A stretch of DNA of 64,000 bases from Liolophura sinensis (lineage: Eukaryota; Mollusca; Polyplacophora; Chitonida; Chitonidae), in NCBI RefSeq assembly GCF_032854445.1, contig NC_088305.1, positions 5,213,606 to 5,277,605 on the forward strand, in the 5' to 3' direction. Positions 1 to 9,375 of the stretch are shown here, piece after piece. The notes below the pieces were generated by a model. It worked only from the letters and a program-made list of their open reading frames with translations, did no database searches and was not told where the DNA came from. A program made the position numbers and the translations under genes. Position 1 is the first letter of the stretch; the number at the start of each line of letters is the position of its first letter.

Positions 1-520
1 GTATGCAATGGAATATTCTCTTCGTGTTATTGTGTTCTACATGTCTGGAAACCCTGAGCTCAATACATGCAGTACCACCCCTAAGATGTTGTCTACCATT
101 GATTTTAATACAAAATACACTAAGTCAGGAATTCAGTAATTTACGATATTTTATATGTACACACCAAATCAACGATGGAATATCCCCCTCTTGATACTGT
201 GCCCTACATGTGTGGCAACCCTGAGCTCAATACATGCAGTACTTTTTTTGAGATACCAACCCTAACATATTGTCCTACATTGATCATACAATATACTAAG
301 TCAGGAATTCAGTAATTTATGGTATTTAATATATACACACCAAATCAAAGATGAGCTATCCCCCTCGCGCTATTGTGTGCAAACCCTGCGCTCAATGTAT
401 GCAATACTTTTTAAGATATCACCCCTAACATTTTGTTTAACGTTGATTCTAACACACAATACACTATTGAGCTCTCCATACGTGCAAAACCTGATCTCAA
501 TACAAGTAGAACTTTTTAAG
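1..520. repeat. Tandem repeat, about 166-bp unit
   Basis: The motif CTGAGCTCAATACATGCAGT begins at 54 and 221, and degenerate copies begin near 386 and 491. This gives three units of about 165-167 bp and one short unit. The AAGTCAGGAATTCAGTAATT block also recurs (near 121 and 300). The array is cut by the left edge and ends where SINE A begins at 521. No coding content. Confidence 0.85.
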
Positions 521-705
521 ATTTATTTATTTATTTGATTGGTGTTTTACGCCTTACTCAAGAATATTTCACTTACACGACGGCGGCCAGCATTATGGTG
601 GGAAGAAACGGGGCACAGCCCGGGGGAACCCCCCAAGACCATCCGCAGGTTGCTGTCTGACCTTCCCACGTACGACCGGAGAGGAAGCCAGCATGAGCTG
701 GACAT
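521..705 (-). mobile_element. SINE family A, 5'-truncated copy
   Basis: Starts with the (ATTT)n tail and TTGATTGGTGTTTTACGCC, then the conserved core (CGGCGGCCAGCATTATGGTG, GAGGAAGCCAGCATGAGCTG). The tRNA-like head is missing. Read on the minus strand, the element ends in an AAAT-type tail. Confidence 0.85.
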
Positions 706-1140
706 TTTGTTGCTTTCCCTGTTATTGGGTATTGGACGCCGACGCCGACGCTCAGGGTACAACATAAGCTACGCGTGTGCCTTGTACAGGTCAGCTAAAA
801 GCACTTCATACAGGGTCATATGCCAAAATCAAATGGGAATTCGCGACTAAATTACAGTTTATAGGCAATGTGGTGCATATATAGTATATGACTCAAATGG
901 CTTGTCATAACGGAATAGACTGCGGAGCATATTTGCGCCAACCGCAACGGGCCAATTATAGTCGAAGGGTAAAAGAATGGCGCATTTACGTATAAATTGC
1001 ACTAATAATTTCCACTTCAATTCAAACTAGTTTTGCGTAAGCCGCCATTGACGATCCTCTAAATAAACTAACATGTTATAAGATAGGCGAAAAGAAAAGT
1101 AAATTATTATACAGGTGTAACAGTGATAAGCAAGCCTTAC

Positions 1141-1254
1141 CTGTGGGATCAAACCCTTCTCCGTACTCGGGACAAAGTTGTGTTGTTCTGGTACCTGCTG
1201 GAGTGTCATCCCAACACAAAAGACCGTCAAACGTCCGATTACAGTAGAGTTTAC
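1141..1254 (-). CDS. Class B1 GPCR (calcitonin-receptor-like), exon 3: HRM ligand-binding core
   Basis: Exon of 114 bp with acceptor TTGTTGTACAG|GT (1255/1254) and donor CCCACAG|GTAAGG (1141/1140), reading as 2 bases, 37 codons and 1 base. It starts [20 protein letters not shown] and ends [13 protein letters not shown]. This is the extracellular hormone-receptor domain of secretin-family GPCRs, which binds the C-terminal part of a peptide hormone. The cysteine spacings C-x8-C and C-x13-C, the CNRT glycosylation site, FDG, CWDD and the CP-x5-FDP pattern match calcitonin and CGRP receptors closely. In arthropods and molluscs, relatives bind DH31/calcitonin-type peptides and usually signal through Gs and cAMP (family knowledge). 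The Trp usually found before LC (GWLC) is Leu here. The last two HRM cysteines, the seven helices and the tail must lie left of base 1; no further exon is visible in 1-1140. Confidence 0.93.
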
Positions 1255-1299
1255 CTGTACAACAAACACAGGTGTAGACATTGATATGGCGGATGCTTG

Positions 1300-1372
1300 A
1301 ATGAATGAATGTTTGGGGTTTAATGTCGTGCTTAGCAATTTTTCAGTCATATGACGACGGGGAGTCATTAGC

Positions 1373-1458
<86 letters not shown>

Positions 1459-1560
1459 GTGTCTTCTTGTGGCAGGGCAAGTCCATGCCGCCAAAGTGCT
1501 ACAGCCACTGAAGTATTATGCCGAAGACATCAGACAAGACACACCACCCAGTCACCGTTC
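1300..1560 (-). mobile_element. SINE B-type remnant split by a TA tract
   Basis: GAATGAATGTTTGGGGTTTA and TTTTTCAGTCATATGACGAC (left part) and GCCACTGAAGTATTATGCCG (right part) match the copies at 51151 and 51848. The middle is replaced by a TA microsatellite. No tRNA-like head was seen. Confidence 0.65.
1375..1456. repeat. TA microsatellite
   Basis: TGTGTA followed by about 40 uninterrupted TA units. It lies inside a SINE-derived segment, 120 bp upstream (minus strand) of the GPCR exon 3 acceptor. Confidence 0.97.
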
Positions 1561-1634
1561 CCAGTCTGGAAAGTGACACATAATACAAGATTATGCTAGC
1601 TATCTTGACAACAGACAGCGCTGGTATGGTGGCA

Positions 1635-1860
1635 TGACGTCATAATAACGCATTACGGAATGCAGCATTACAAAGAAAAATGACGTCAGTCTGCGAAATA
1701 ATTTAGCTGCGCGGGGTACAAATTTAGCGTCACAGAGAAAAACGACGTCAGCAATTCAGCTGCGCAGGGTTTAAATCGCATATACCCCTTGTGGGCATGG
1801 CCTGCAGCTCTGACAGATGTATATCAACATTTTAACTTGTCTGATCAGACAATGACGTCG
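1635..1860. promoter_or_regulatory. Cluster of CRE-like TGACGTCA sites
   Basis: Perfect palindromic octamers at 1635-1642 and 1681-1688, with near matches CGACGTCA (1743-1750) and TGACGTCG (1853-1860). The octamer is the binding site of CREB/ATF bZIP factors (established knowledge). Part of the cluster sits in a degenerate duplication (AGCTGCGCGGGG / AGCTGCGCAGGG). Function is not shown. Confidence 0.35.
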
Positions 1861-1922
1861 ATAATGACGAATGAAGTTTGACGCATCAAACTATAAAGAC
1901 CGGGATTGAATCTGCAACCGCT

Positions 1923-2052
1923 GGGGGCTGCTTCTCAAAGAGGTCGTAATGTCACGCCATCCTAATCACCATGGCGTCGCATACTGACGGCATATGCCGC
2001 CTTGGTATTTACGACCCGCATAACGTTACGACCTCTTTGAAAAACAACCCCC
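1923..2052. mobile_element. Foldback / MITE-like element with 27-bp terminal inverted repeats
   Basis: The left end, GGGGG...TCAAAGAGGTCGTAA (1923-1949), and the right end, TTACGACCTCTTTGA...CCCCC (2026-2052), are inverted copies matching at 24 of 27 positions. The element is 130 bp, has no ORF, and no clear target duplication was seen. It resembles short non-autonomous DNA transposons. Confidence 0.6.
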
Positions 2053-2499
2053 TTGAGCCCTAGCGATTGAAAAACAAAAGTTCTAGCCACTCGGTTACAC
2101 GGTGTCAATTACACAAAGTGTAATTTTACAATTTTCTTCAGTTATGAGCATGGGTTATTATTTATAGCAGGCAGCCAGATATTAAATGGGAATAATAGCG
2201 ACTGGTGCCAGATGGTCGCGTGGACTCGATACGTCTTTCTGGAACAGACATTCGAAAACAAGCAAAAAAAACCTTATGCTGGTTTTGCCATGATATGGCA
2301 GTGTCTGGACTGCCTGTTAGACCTTAAATATCATAGCAGCACACATTTGTCACTCCAAACACAGGACAGGGATTCCGTGGTAAAGATAACTTCTAATCCC
2401 ATGGAGTTTTACCTAATTCTTACCAAATATCTGTATTCTCAGCTTTCAACTCAGCAGACACTGTTGATTTCGATTTTTGAGTTTTACGACATGCTCACT

Positions 2500-2615
2500 A
2501 TTATATATCATTTATACGACGGTGATAAACGTTATGGTGGCAGGGAACCAGACAGAGCCCGGCGGAAACGCACGACCATCCGCAGGTTGCTAGCCAGAGA
2601 GGAAGCCAACATGTA
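2500..2615 (-). mobile_element. SINE family A, degraded fragment
   Basis: ATTTATACGACGG, GTTATGGTGGCAGGGAACCA, GACCATCCGCAGGTTGCT and GAGGAAGCCAACATG match the SINE A core. Both ends are lost. Confidence 0.7.
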
Positions 2616-2739
2616 GTCTGCCAACATGCAGCTGTTACAAGTCACTATCATAGTATTCGTGCCGCACGCCGGTCAAAAAATGTCACACTTATTAATGATG
2701 AATTTGCTCAATCATCGTCTAACAAATATGAGTGCTGAT

Positions 2740-3660
2740 GCAAAGTGAGAATGAAGGAAATGAAAGACAGAATGAGGGTGACAATGATGCAGCGAGGTTG
2801 CGAATGAGACAATAAGGTTGATAATGAGAAAGCGCGAATAATGAGAAAATTGCGAATGTGATAATAAGGTTGGAAATGACGTAATGAGGTTGCAAATGAA
2901 GAATAAGGTTGACAATGCAGTAGCGAGGTTACTGATCAGGAAATACGTTTGACAATGACATAGTGAGTTTGCGAATGAGACAATAAGGTTGATAATGAGA
3001 AAGCGAAGTTACGAATGTGATAATAAGGCTGAAAATGACGTAATGAGGTTGCAAATGAAGAATAGGGTTGACAATGCAGTAGCGAGGTTACTGATCAGGA
3101 AATACTTTTGACAATGACATAGTGAGTTTGCGAATGAGACAATAAGGTTGATAATGAGAAAGCGAAGTTGCGAATGTGATAATAAGGCTGAAAATGACGT
3201 AATGAGGTTGCAAATGAAGAATAAGGTTGACAATGCAGTAGCGAGGTTACTGATCAGGAAATACGTTTGACAATGACATAGTGAGTTTGCGAATGAGACA
3301 ATAAGGTTGATAATGAGAAAGCGAAGTTGCGAATGTGATAATAAGGCTGGAAATGACATAATGAGGTTACAAATGAGACAATAAGGTTGACAGTGAGAAA
3401 GGGAGGTAGCGAATATTATAATAAGGATGGAAATGGCGTGATGAGGTTGCGAATGAGGAATAAGGTTGACAATGAGGAAGCGAGGTTGCGAATAAGATAA
3501 TATAGCTGACAGTGACGTAACAAGGTTGCGAATCAGACAAGAAGATTAACAATGAAGTTGCAAAGCTACAAATCAGATAATAAGATTGACAATGAGGTAG
3601 TGAGGGTTGCAAATGAGGATAAATGAGGCTAATAATGAGGAATTGTAGTTCAAAATAAAA
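2740..3660. repeat. Purine-rich hierarchical satellite (about 20-bp and 159-bp periods)
   Basis: Short units such as AGGTTGCGAATGAGACAATA are organised into a longer unit of 159 bp. GACAATGCAGTAGCGAGGTT begins at 2911, 3070 and 3229. The plus strand is strongly purine-rich. The open minus-strand frames here are repeat artefacts. Confidence 0.9.
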
Positions 3661-3679
3661 GAATGTGATTTATTAAAAC

Positions 3680-4490
3680 AAAAATGAAATCATACTCAAA
3701 TTGAGAATGAGGACAATTACAAAATAAGATTAACAATGCGAGATTAGAGTTGATGAATGAAGAAATGAGACAAAAATGAAGTCATACTCATATGAGAATG
3801 AGGACATGACGATGACAATTACAAAATAAGATTAACAATGCGAGATTAGAGAAGACGAATGAAGAAATGAGACAAAAATGAAGTCATACTCATATTGAGA
3901 ATGAGGACATGACGATGACAATAACAAAATAAGATTAACAATGCGAGATTAGAGATGACGAATGAAGAAATGAGACGAAAATGAAGTCATACTCATATTG
4001 AGAATGAGGACATGACGATGACAATAACAAAATAAGATTAACAATGCGAGATTAGAGATGACGAATGAAGGAATGAGACGAAAATGAAGTCATACTCATA
4101 TTGAGAATGAGGACATGACGATGACAATAACAAAATAAGATTAACAATGCGAGATTAGAGAAGAAGAATGAAGGAATGAGACAAAAATGAAGTCATACTC
4201 ATATTGAGAATGAGGACATGACGATGACAATAACAAAATAAGATTAACAATGCGAGATTAGAGATGATGAATGAAGAAATGAGACAAAAATGAAGTCATA
4301 CTCATATTGAGAATGAGGACATGACGATGACAATAACAAAATAAGATTAACAATGCGAGACTAGAGATGACGAATGAAGAAATGAGACAAAAATGAAGTC
4401 ATACTCATATTGAGAATGAGGACATGACGATGACAATAACAAAATAAGATTAACAATGCGAGATTAGAGATGATGAATGAAGAAATGGGA
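3680..4490. repeat. Satellite array, 103-bp unit, 7-8 copies
   Basis: GAAGTCATACTCATATTGAG recurs about every 103 bp from about 3780 to 4400, with TAAGATTAACAATGCGAGAT in each unit. Copies differ by only a few bases, so the array is younger than its neighbours. Confidence 0.93.
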
Positions 4491-5065
4491 CTGAAAAGGA
4501 AGAATCAGACTGAGGATGAAGGGGAATGAGGTAAACGAAAATAGGCAAATGAGGTTGAGGATAAAGGATTGAATTTATGTGATCAAGAATGACAGAATCA
4601 GTTGGAGAGTGAACAATAATGTTGATAATGTGGGGATGAGGTTTAAAATGACGGAAGGAGAGAATAACTTAGGGAATATAAGGAATGCGGTTGCAAATTA
4701 AGTTGACGTTCCACGTTATTTCCTCGCATAGTAAATGAGAAAATATCATGAAGAGTGACGAGAATGAGGTAATAAGGTAGAGATTATAGAGATAAGGTAG
4801 AGAAAGATAGAATAGAAATGGGAACGAAAGAATGAGGTTGAGAATATTTGAAAACGTTTGAGAATAAGGGTAAAGGGTTTAGGATTAGATAATGTGGTTG
4901 AGAATATGGGAAACGTTTGAGAATAAGGGTAAAGGGTTTAGGATTAGAGAATGTGGTTGGGAATATGGGAAAACGTTTGAGAATAAGAGAAAATGGTTTA
5001 GAATTATACAGAATGAGGTTGAGAATATGGTAATAAGGTATGGCAAGATGGAATATGAATAGAAA
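4490..5065. repeat. Degenerate purine-rich repeats, including a 59-60-bp unit
   Basis: GGTAAAGGGTTTAGGATTAG recurs near 4868 and 4928, with AATGTGGTTGGGAATATGGG between. The left half is a looser GAATGAGGTTGAG-type sequence. It continues the satellite block in the GPCR intron. Confidence 0.75.
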
Positions 5066-5694
5066 CAAGAGAATGCCTTTGAGAACAACAAAAACATCAT
5101 GAAATCAAGTAGAGAACTACGTTTCCCATTTATCTAAGAATCTGGTCGTTCCAAATCCGTTTAGACAACCATAATCAGGACAAGGATTATCCTGTAATTG
5201 CGATTCATATATACCACGGAACCCTCTCCGCTGGGTTTTAGGACGTCAGATTGTGGTAATTGTGTAACACACTTAGACGACCTCAACAACCAGGAAACTG
5301 AACATCTGTTTCAGACAGCCAATCTGGAGTGTTTGCTCTTGAAAGGGCTCTTTAAGAGGTAACGCGTGATGTCACGATATTCTCGGAGGTGCACTACACG
5401 AAATCTCAGGAAACTGGAAAGTTGTTAGTTTCAATTCAAAAACTCTAATCTGTCTGGAACTACTTTAATTCTTAATAAAGCATTGTTGGGCAGAATCCCT
5501 GTGGCGTACTTCGCTTTGCCGGATGGTTTTATCAATGGTCATGACGTTTAGGTGTATGTACAACACTCTTGACGTTTCCATCCACTCAAGAAGACACTCG
5601 GCAGCCCTACTAAATGTTATCGGCCCTAGCGTGTACAGTTAAATGCTAATCGCATCAATAAATGAAAGCACGAATAACAAATGACTTCACTCAC

Positions 5695-5844
5695 TGTCGT
5701 TGGGGAAGGGCTTGCGGAACACGGTGCGGTTGCACTCGCTCAAGGCATGTTCCACAGCGTCTAGAGACATTGTTTTAGGCACAATCGTGGAGGTAGACGA
5801 TGCACTATAGGACTCTCCGGTCACTGCTGCCATCTCGCCACGCT
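5695..5844 (-). CDS. Class B1 GPCR (calcitonin-receptor-like), exon 2: linker and first HRM cysteine
   Basis: Exon of 150 bp between a pyrimidine-rich acceptor (TTTCTGCAG|AG at 5845/5844) and a perfect donor (GACA|GTGAGT at 5695/5694). It reads as 2 bases, 49 codons and 1 base. It starts RGEMAAVTG, passes a Ser/Thr-rich linker, and ends LDAVEHALSECNRTVFRKPF followed by PND; the split codon at the next junction is Ser. The SEC cysteine is 17 residues before the YC of exon 3, the same distance as between the first two HRM cysteines of mammalian CALCRL. NRT after it is a potential N-glycosylation site. The internal ATG (MAAVTG) could be a start in an alternative transcript, but that protein would lack a signal peptide. 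Introns of 848 bp and 4,440 bp flank the exon. Confidence 0.85.
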
Positions 5845-6692
5845 CTGCAGAAACGAATAGAAAAACATTGTTAGATGGTTGTATGTTTGACTGGATTATA
5901 AATATACAGTGTATGTGAACAGAGATTCTGTTACGAATCCAGCGAAAAAACACCCACAAACTGAACTGAAGGAAAACTGTCAAGACAATGTATTAATTGG
6001 TATTTGGTTTCACGATGCCAATTAAATAGGACTTCATGCGTGGTATTGATACTTCAATCAAGGGTTTATCCTAACAGTTTATGACAGTGCTTGTATAACA
6101 GGCTCCAAGGCTAGGAAACGAATACAACCGCCACGTAAAACACTTAAATAAAAAGTGGCACATATGCCAATGACTGCCCCATCGCAGACCTCTAAATAAA
6201 ATTTGAAGAAAGCTTTCGACAATCAAGTGGTAAGAAGTTTGTTATTCACCCATTAGCGGCGCAATGGTAACAAATTAAAAAAGGAACGACAAACAAGTTT
6301 TAATAAACCGGAAAATCCGTTTAGATAGGCTTTGAGCAATATTGCGGACAGCGGGTTTTTGCATGATTTGCTGAAATAAAAAGTAAAACAAAAGGTGGTA
6401 AAATTTGACGACACCTTGTAAACAAACTCTATCCCAACTACAAAATACATAAACGGACAAAGGACAAACTGTTTGAAAAACGTACCCGGCATGCTGACCA
6501 GACATTTATGGCTGACAAAATATGTGAAAGTTTCATACCAGACCAAACTGGTGCTATAGTCCTGACCATACAATGCAGACAAAGTTTTAGTACAGACAAA
6601 GAGCGGCGGACGACTATGGACAGTAAAGGGGATAAATCTACCATAACAAAGGCTTTTCTGACAATACCGCCAGACTATAGCACACTCGTCAC

Positions 6693-6777
6693 CTGGGGTA
6701 ACTATCAATGATTCACAGAATCGAATACACAGCATTAAAATCAGACAGTTCGTAACAATAGCTTGACAGCCGCGCAT
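6693..6777 (-). CDS. Class B1 GPCR (calcitonin-receptor-like), exon 1: signal peptide
   Basis: First coding exon seen of the receptor gene. The ATG at 6777 opens 28 codons plus one base. The peptide MRGCQAIVTNCLILMLCIRF is a typical signal peptide: a basic N-terminus, a hydrophobic core, then a small-residue region (CES). It would send the receptor N-terminus to the outside of the cell. The exon ends CCCCAG|GTGACG at 6693/6692, a phase-1 donor. The phase-2 start of the exon at 5844 fits it exactly, making a GAG codon at the join. Vertebrate class B receptors also place the signal peptide in a separate exon. Reading through the donor runs on for 175 codons, but past it the sequence looks like ordinary intron. 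The start context is weak, and upstream non-coding exons are possible. The link to exon 2 is inferred from phase, order and signal-peptide logic, not from a transcript. Confidence 0.7.
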
Positions 6778-8630
6778 GGAGATGTTTGCGCTACAACACC
6801 TGGACCACAGGTACGAGCATGCGCAATATGCTGCAGTTTTGTAGTTTACCTTGGGAAACTTCGGTTTCTTTCACACGTAACACTGATGTGTCTAAGTTTT
6901 ACATTTTTGAGGAAAACTTCAAACAGCAGTTCAAAGTTTGGCGGATTAATCAACTCCTAATTTTAACCGTTTTGATAAAAATTCATGAGAATGGCATTTA
7001 ATTAAAAAAAATCAAATAAATATAGACCAGTTAAATTGGTGATTAAACGTGTACCTAATGACAGCAAATGTCGCCATGATCTCCAACAAAGTAAGCAAAG
7101 ATCTATCGGCAAATGTGACCAAAATCATAAATTTGAATATAATCTGTAACGAATGCGGGCATCATCGATATTTATTTATTTGATTGAAGTTTTACGCCGT
7201 GCTCAAAAATATTTCACTTATACGACGGCGGCCAGCATTATAGTGGAGGAAACCAGACAGAGCCCGGGGCAAACCCACGACCATTCACAGGTTGCTTGAA
7301 GATCTTCCCACGTACGGCCATCATCATTGATAGAAATGTGATCAACATCTACAGCATCTATACCGGTGGCGCATGTAGCCACGGTCTGCAACAAACGTTG
7401 TAATTATTTCTTGTAATATAGGAATGTTACGTTTCCAGTTTGTCCAAATATTGCCATCGCGGACAGAAAAGAATTAGACACGAATTACTTCATGCAGGAA
7501 ATGCTCCTCATTACACAAGGAGTAATTTAACAATTTTCTGCAGTTAGGACTTGGAGTAAATGGGATTCAAATGAACTGGTGTCGGAAGGTCAAGAGGTAC
7601 CGATATGTCTTCCCATAAGAAACTATTTTAGGACAACAAATACAGGCTTACGTTTGTTTTACTCTCAAATAGCGGCTTCTGGACTTCAGTCACATGTTAA
7701 GCAGCTTACAACGATAAAGTGCAGCTGATACACAGGCTGTCACTAGAACGAGATGCGCCGATGCATACTCCTATACCTGAAGTAGAGGTTAAAACATCAG
7801 GGGCAAAAAACACACCACTGTGGAATGTTTGCGTCTAAACCTGTTCTGCGTTAAGAGGTTTAACAGAAAAATTAAGGGCAGCTGTTACTCGCCATATTGA
7901 ACGCCGATTGAGTGACACATCGTGATAAATGAGAACAACAATGTGGATTGGGACTAAATATCACGATCTTGAGATCTATCGTTTATCGCCTCAATGATGC
8001 CGTGAATGACGCGTACAATAAAGCACGCAACGTGCGGTAAGCTTTCTTGGTTTGACACGCACAAATCTCTCCTTGTTATTAATTATCAAGCTTTCAAACA
8101 CATGTACTGGCAATGTTAAGAAAAAAAAAGGAATAACACAACCTTAGTTGCTTTGGAAGTGAAATGAAAACAGGCCAAAAACGTCCGCAGTTATTTCGTT
8201 CGGAAGTACTTGGCCACTGTACAAATCAACTTTTAATCCGGAATTCTTACGAGGCCATGGGCGCGGCATGTTACAGAAACCACGAACACCATGTCGAGTC
8301 ACTTGTCAGCAGAAACAGTAGCGTTCTCGAGTTGTCGGTTAAAAGTGACAACATAACGGCGCTTTCGATTTTCTTAGTTTTCATTGCTTTCTTACGTTCG
8401 ATCCGCCATATCTCGGATATGCAACATGACAACAAATAGGCGTGCTTTTCATGTTCTGTGTGGGTTATTTTCTCCACGCATATATACATTTTGTCTAGTG
8501 TTATCCATTCTTTTACACACCAGATTGTGTTATCAACCGAGATATTTTAACGAGTTCATCTACTGGTGTTATTGAACATGGTCCATAGCAAGGTAAGCGG
8601 AGAACGACACAACGGTGGAAGTCTTCACAA
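6778..8630. other. 5' flank of the GPCR gene; no gene seen apart from a SINE A copy
   Basis: Region upstream (minus strand) of the receptor start codon. An NRF1-like GCATGCGCAAT lies at about 6818-6828, which could belong to a promoter. ORFs at 8164-8439 and 8271-8489 overlap on opposite strands and look random. No TATA box could be assigned. Confidence 0.4.
7167..7325 (-). mobile_element. SINE family A, 5'-truncated copy
   Basis: TATTTATTTATTTGATTGAA tail, then GACGGCGGCCAGCATTATAG and CTTCCCACGTACGGCC. CATCATC occurs on both sides (7160-7166 and 7319-7325), a possible target-site duplication. Confidence 0.85.
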
Positions 8631-8631
8631 T

Positions 8632-8800
8632 CTAAAGTTCATTAAAGACCACCTGTCTTTTATTAGTTAACATGGTATGGATATCTGTACATTTCAAGTG
8701 GGAAAGTTCGTCAGTAAATTGCCTTAGGTCGGTAGTCTAACCCGGGTGCTCCCGTTACCAACACTGATTGCCACTGTATTTATGAACGGGACTGTGACCA
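8632..8800 (+). mobile_element. SINE family C, internal fragment
   Basis: ATTAAAGACCACCTGTCTTT, GGGAAAGTTCGTCAGTAAAT and AGGTCGGTAGTCTAACCCGG match the copy at 10320 and part of the one at 42052. Neither end is intact. Confidence 0.7.
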
Positions 8801-8855
8801 TTTGTCAGCTGTCATGTTGTCGTTGCTAACTGCTCTTACTCTCTATGTTGTACGT
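8755..8855 (-). repeat. Dispersed family R1, partial inverted copy
   Basis: Reverse complement gives AACATAGAGAGTAAGAGCAG and TGACAAATGGTCAC, as in the direct copy that starts about 50 bp to the right. Its left end overlaps the SINE C fragment border. Confidence 0.55.
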
Positions 8856-8889
8856 TTTTAATTAGATTATTTAAGATGCACAATGTCAA

Positions 8890-9190
8890 GACAATAGTAG
8901 AATAGACTTACAGCATAGAGAATAAAACCAAAGCAGCGACGACAGTGTAATAGACTTACAGCATAGAGAATAAAACCAGAGCAGCGACGACAGTGTAATA
9001 GACTTACAGCGTAGAGAGTAAAACCAGAGCAGCGACGACAGTGTAATAGACTTACAGCATAGAGAATAAAACCAGAGCAGCGACGACAGTGTAATAGACT
9101 TACAGCGTAGAGAGTAAAACCAGAGCAGCGACGACAGTGTAACAGACTTACAGCATAGAGAGTAAAACCAGAGCAGCGGCGACAGTGTGA
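8890..9190 (+). repeat. 48-bp minisatellite, 6 copies
   Basis: TAGACTTACAGCATAGAGAA-type units begin at 8903, 8951, 8999, 9047, 9095 and 9143, exactly 48 bp apart. The unit matches the head of family R1 (AGAGTAAAACCAGAGCAGCG), so the array looks like a local expansion of it. Open minus-strand frames here reflect 48 being a multiple of 3. Confidence 0.93.
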
Positions 9191-9375
9191 TAATTGACAA
9201 ATGGTCATACACGTAACCATTGAAATATGACTTTTTGCCGATTTACCTCAGTTAAGTTTTTTTCCTAAGCAACTTACATGCCTCTATGGCCATGGCTTAT
9301 GCAGAATTAGGTAAAACGGAATGCTGTGAATTGCAACCAATTAGACGTCACTGGTCTAACTATAGGCTGTTTCAG
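9165..9375 (+). repeat. Dispersed family R1, copy
   Basis: Shares CAGTGTGATAATTGACAAAT, TTTACCTCAGTTA and ATGGCTTATGCAGAATTAGG with copies at 14030 and 29745. No tRNA-like head or coding content, so the class is unknown. Confidence 0.75.

Larger units (their letters stand above)
1255..5694 (-). other. Intron 2 of the class B1 GPCR gene
   Basis: Bounded by the exon 2 donor (GTGAGT) and the exon 3 acceptor (TTGTACAG). The intron is about 4.4 kb and mostly repeats: purine-rich tandem arrays (2740-5060), a foldback element (1923-2052), a SINE A remnant, and a SINE B-type remnant split by a TA tract about 120 bp from the exon 3 acceptor. Coding potential was not seen in 5065-5690. Confidence 0.8.

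Noticed and set aside
1027-1494. 155-codon minus ORF with a long YIYIYI run
   Set aside because: The frame is an accident of the TA tract and intron. The true coding part here is the 114-bp exon at 1141-1254, read in a different frame.
2712-3612. Serine/leucine-rich minus ORFs over the satellite
   Set aside because: They read through purine-rich tandem units, have no splice structure, and repeat with the array.
5687-5983. 98-codon minus ORF starting MTVFLQFSLW
   Set aside because: The first 46 codons precede a good acceptor and are intronic. Only 5695-5844 is taken as exon.
6253-6692. Continuation of the 175-codon minus ORF after the signal peptide
   Set aside because: A donor at 6693 in the right phase explains the break. 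The downstream part has no HRM or other recognisable motif.
8890-9190. CRISPR-like regular repeats
   Set aside because: Units are contiguous 48-bp tandem copies without unique spacers, in eukaryotic DNA.
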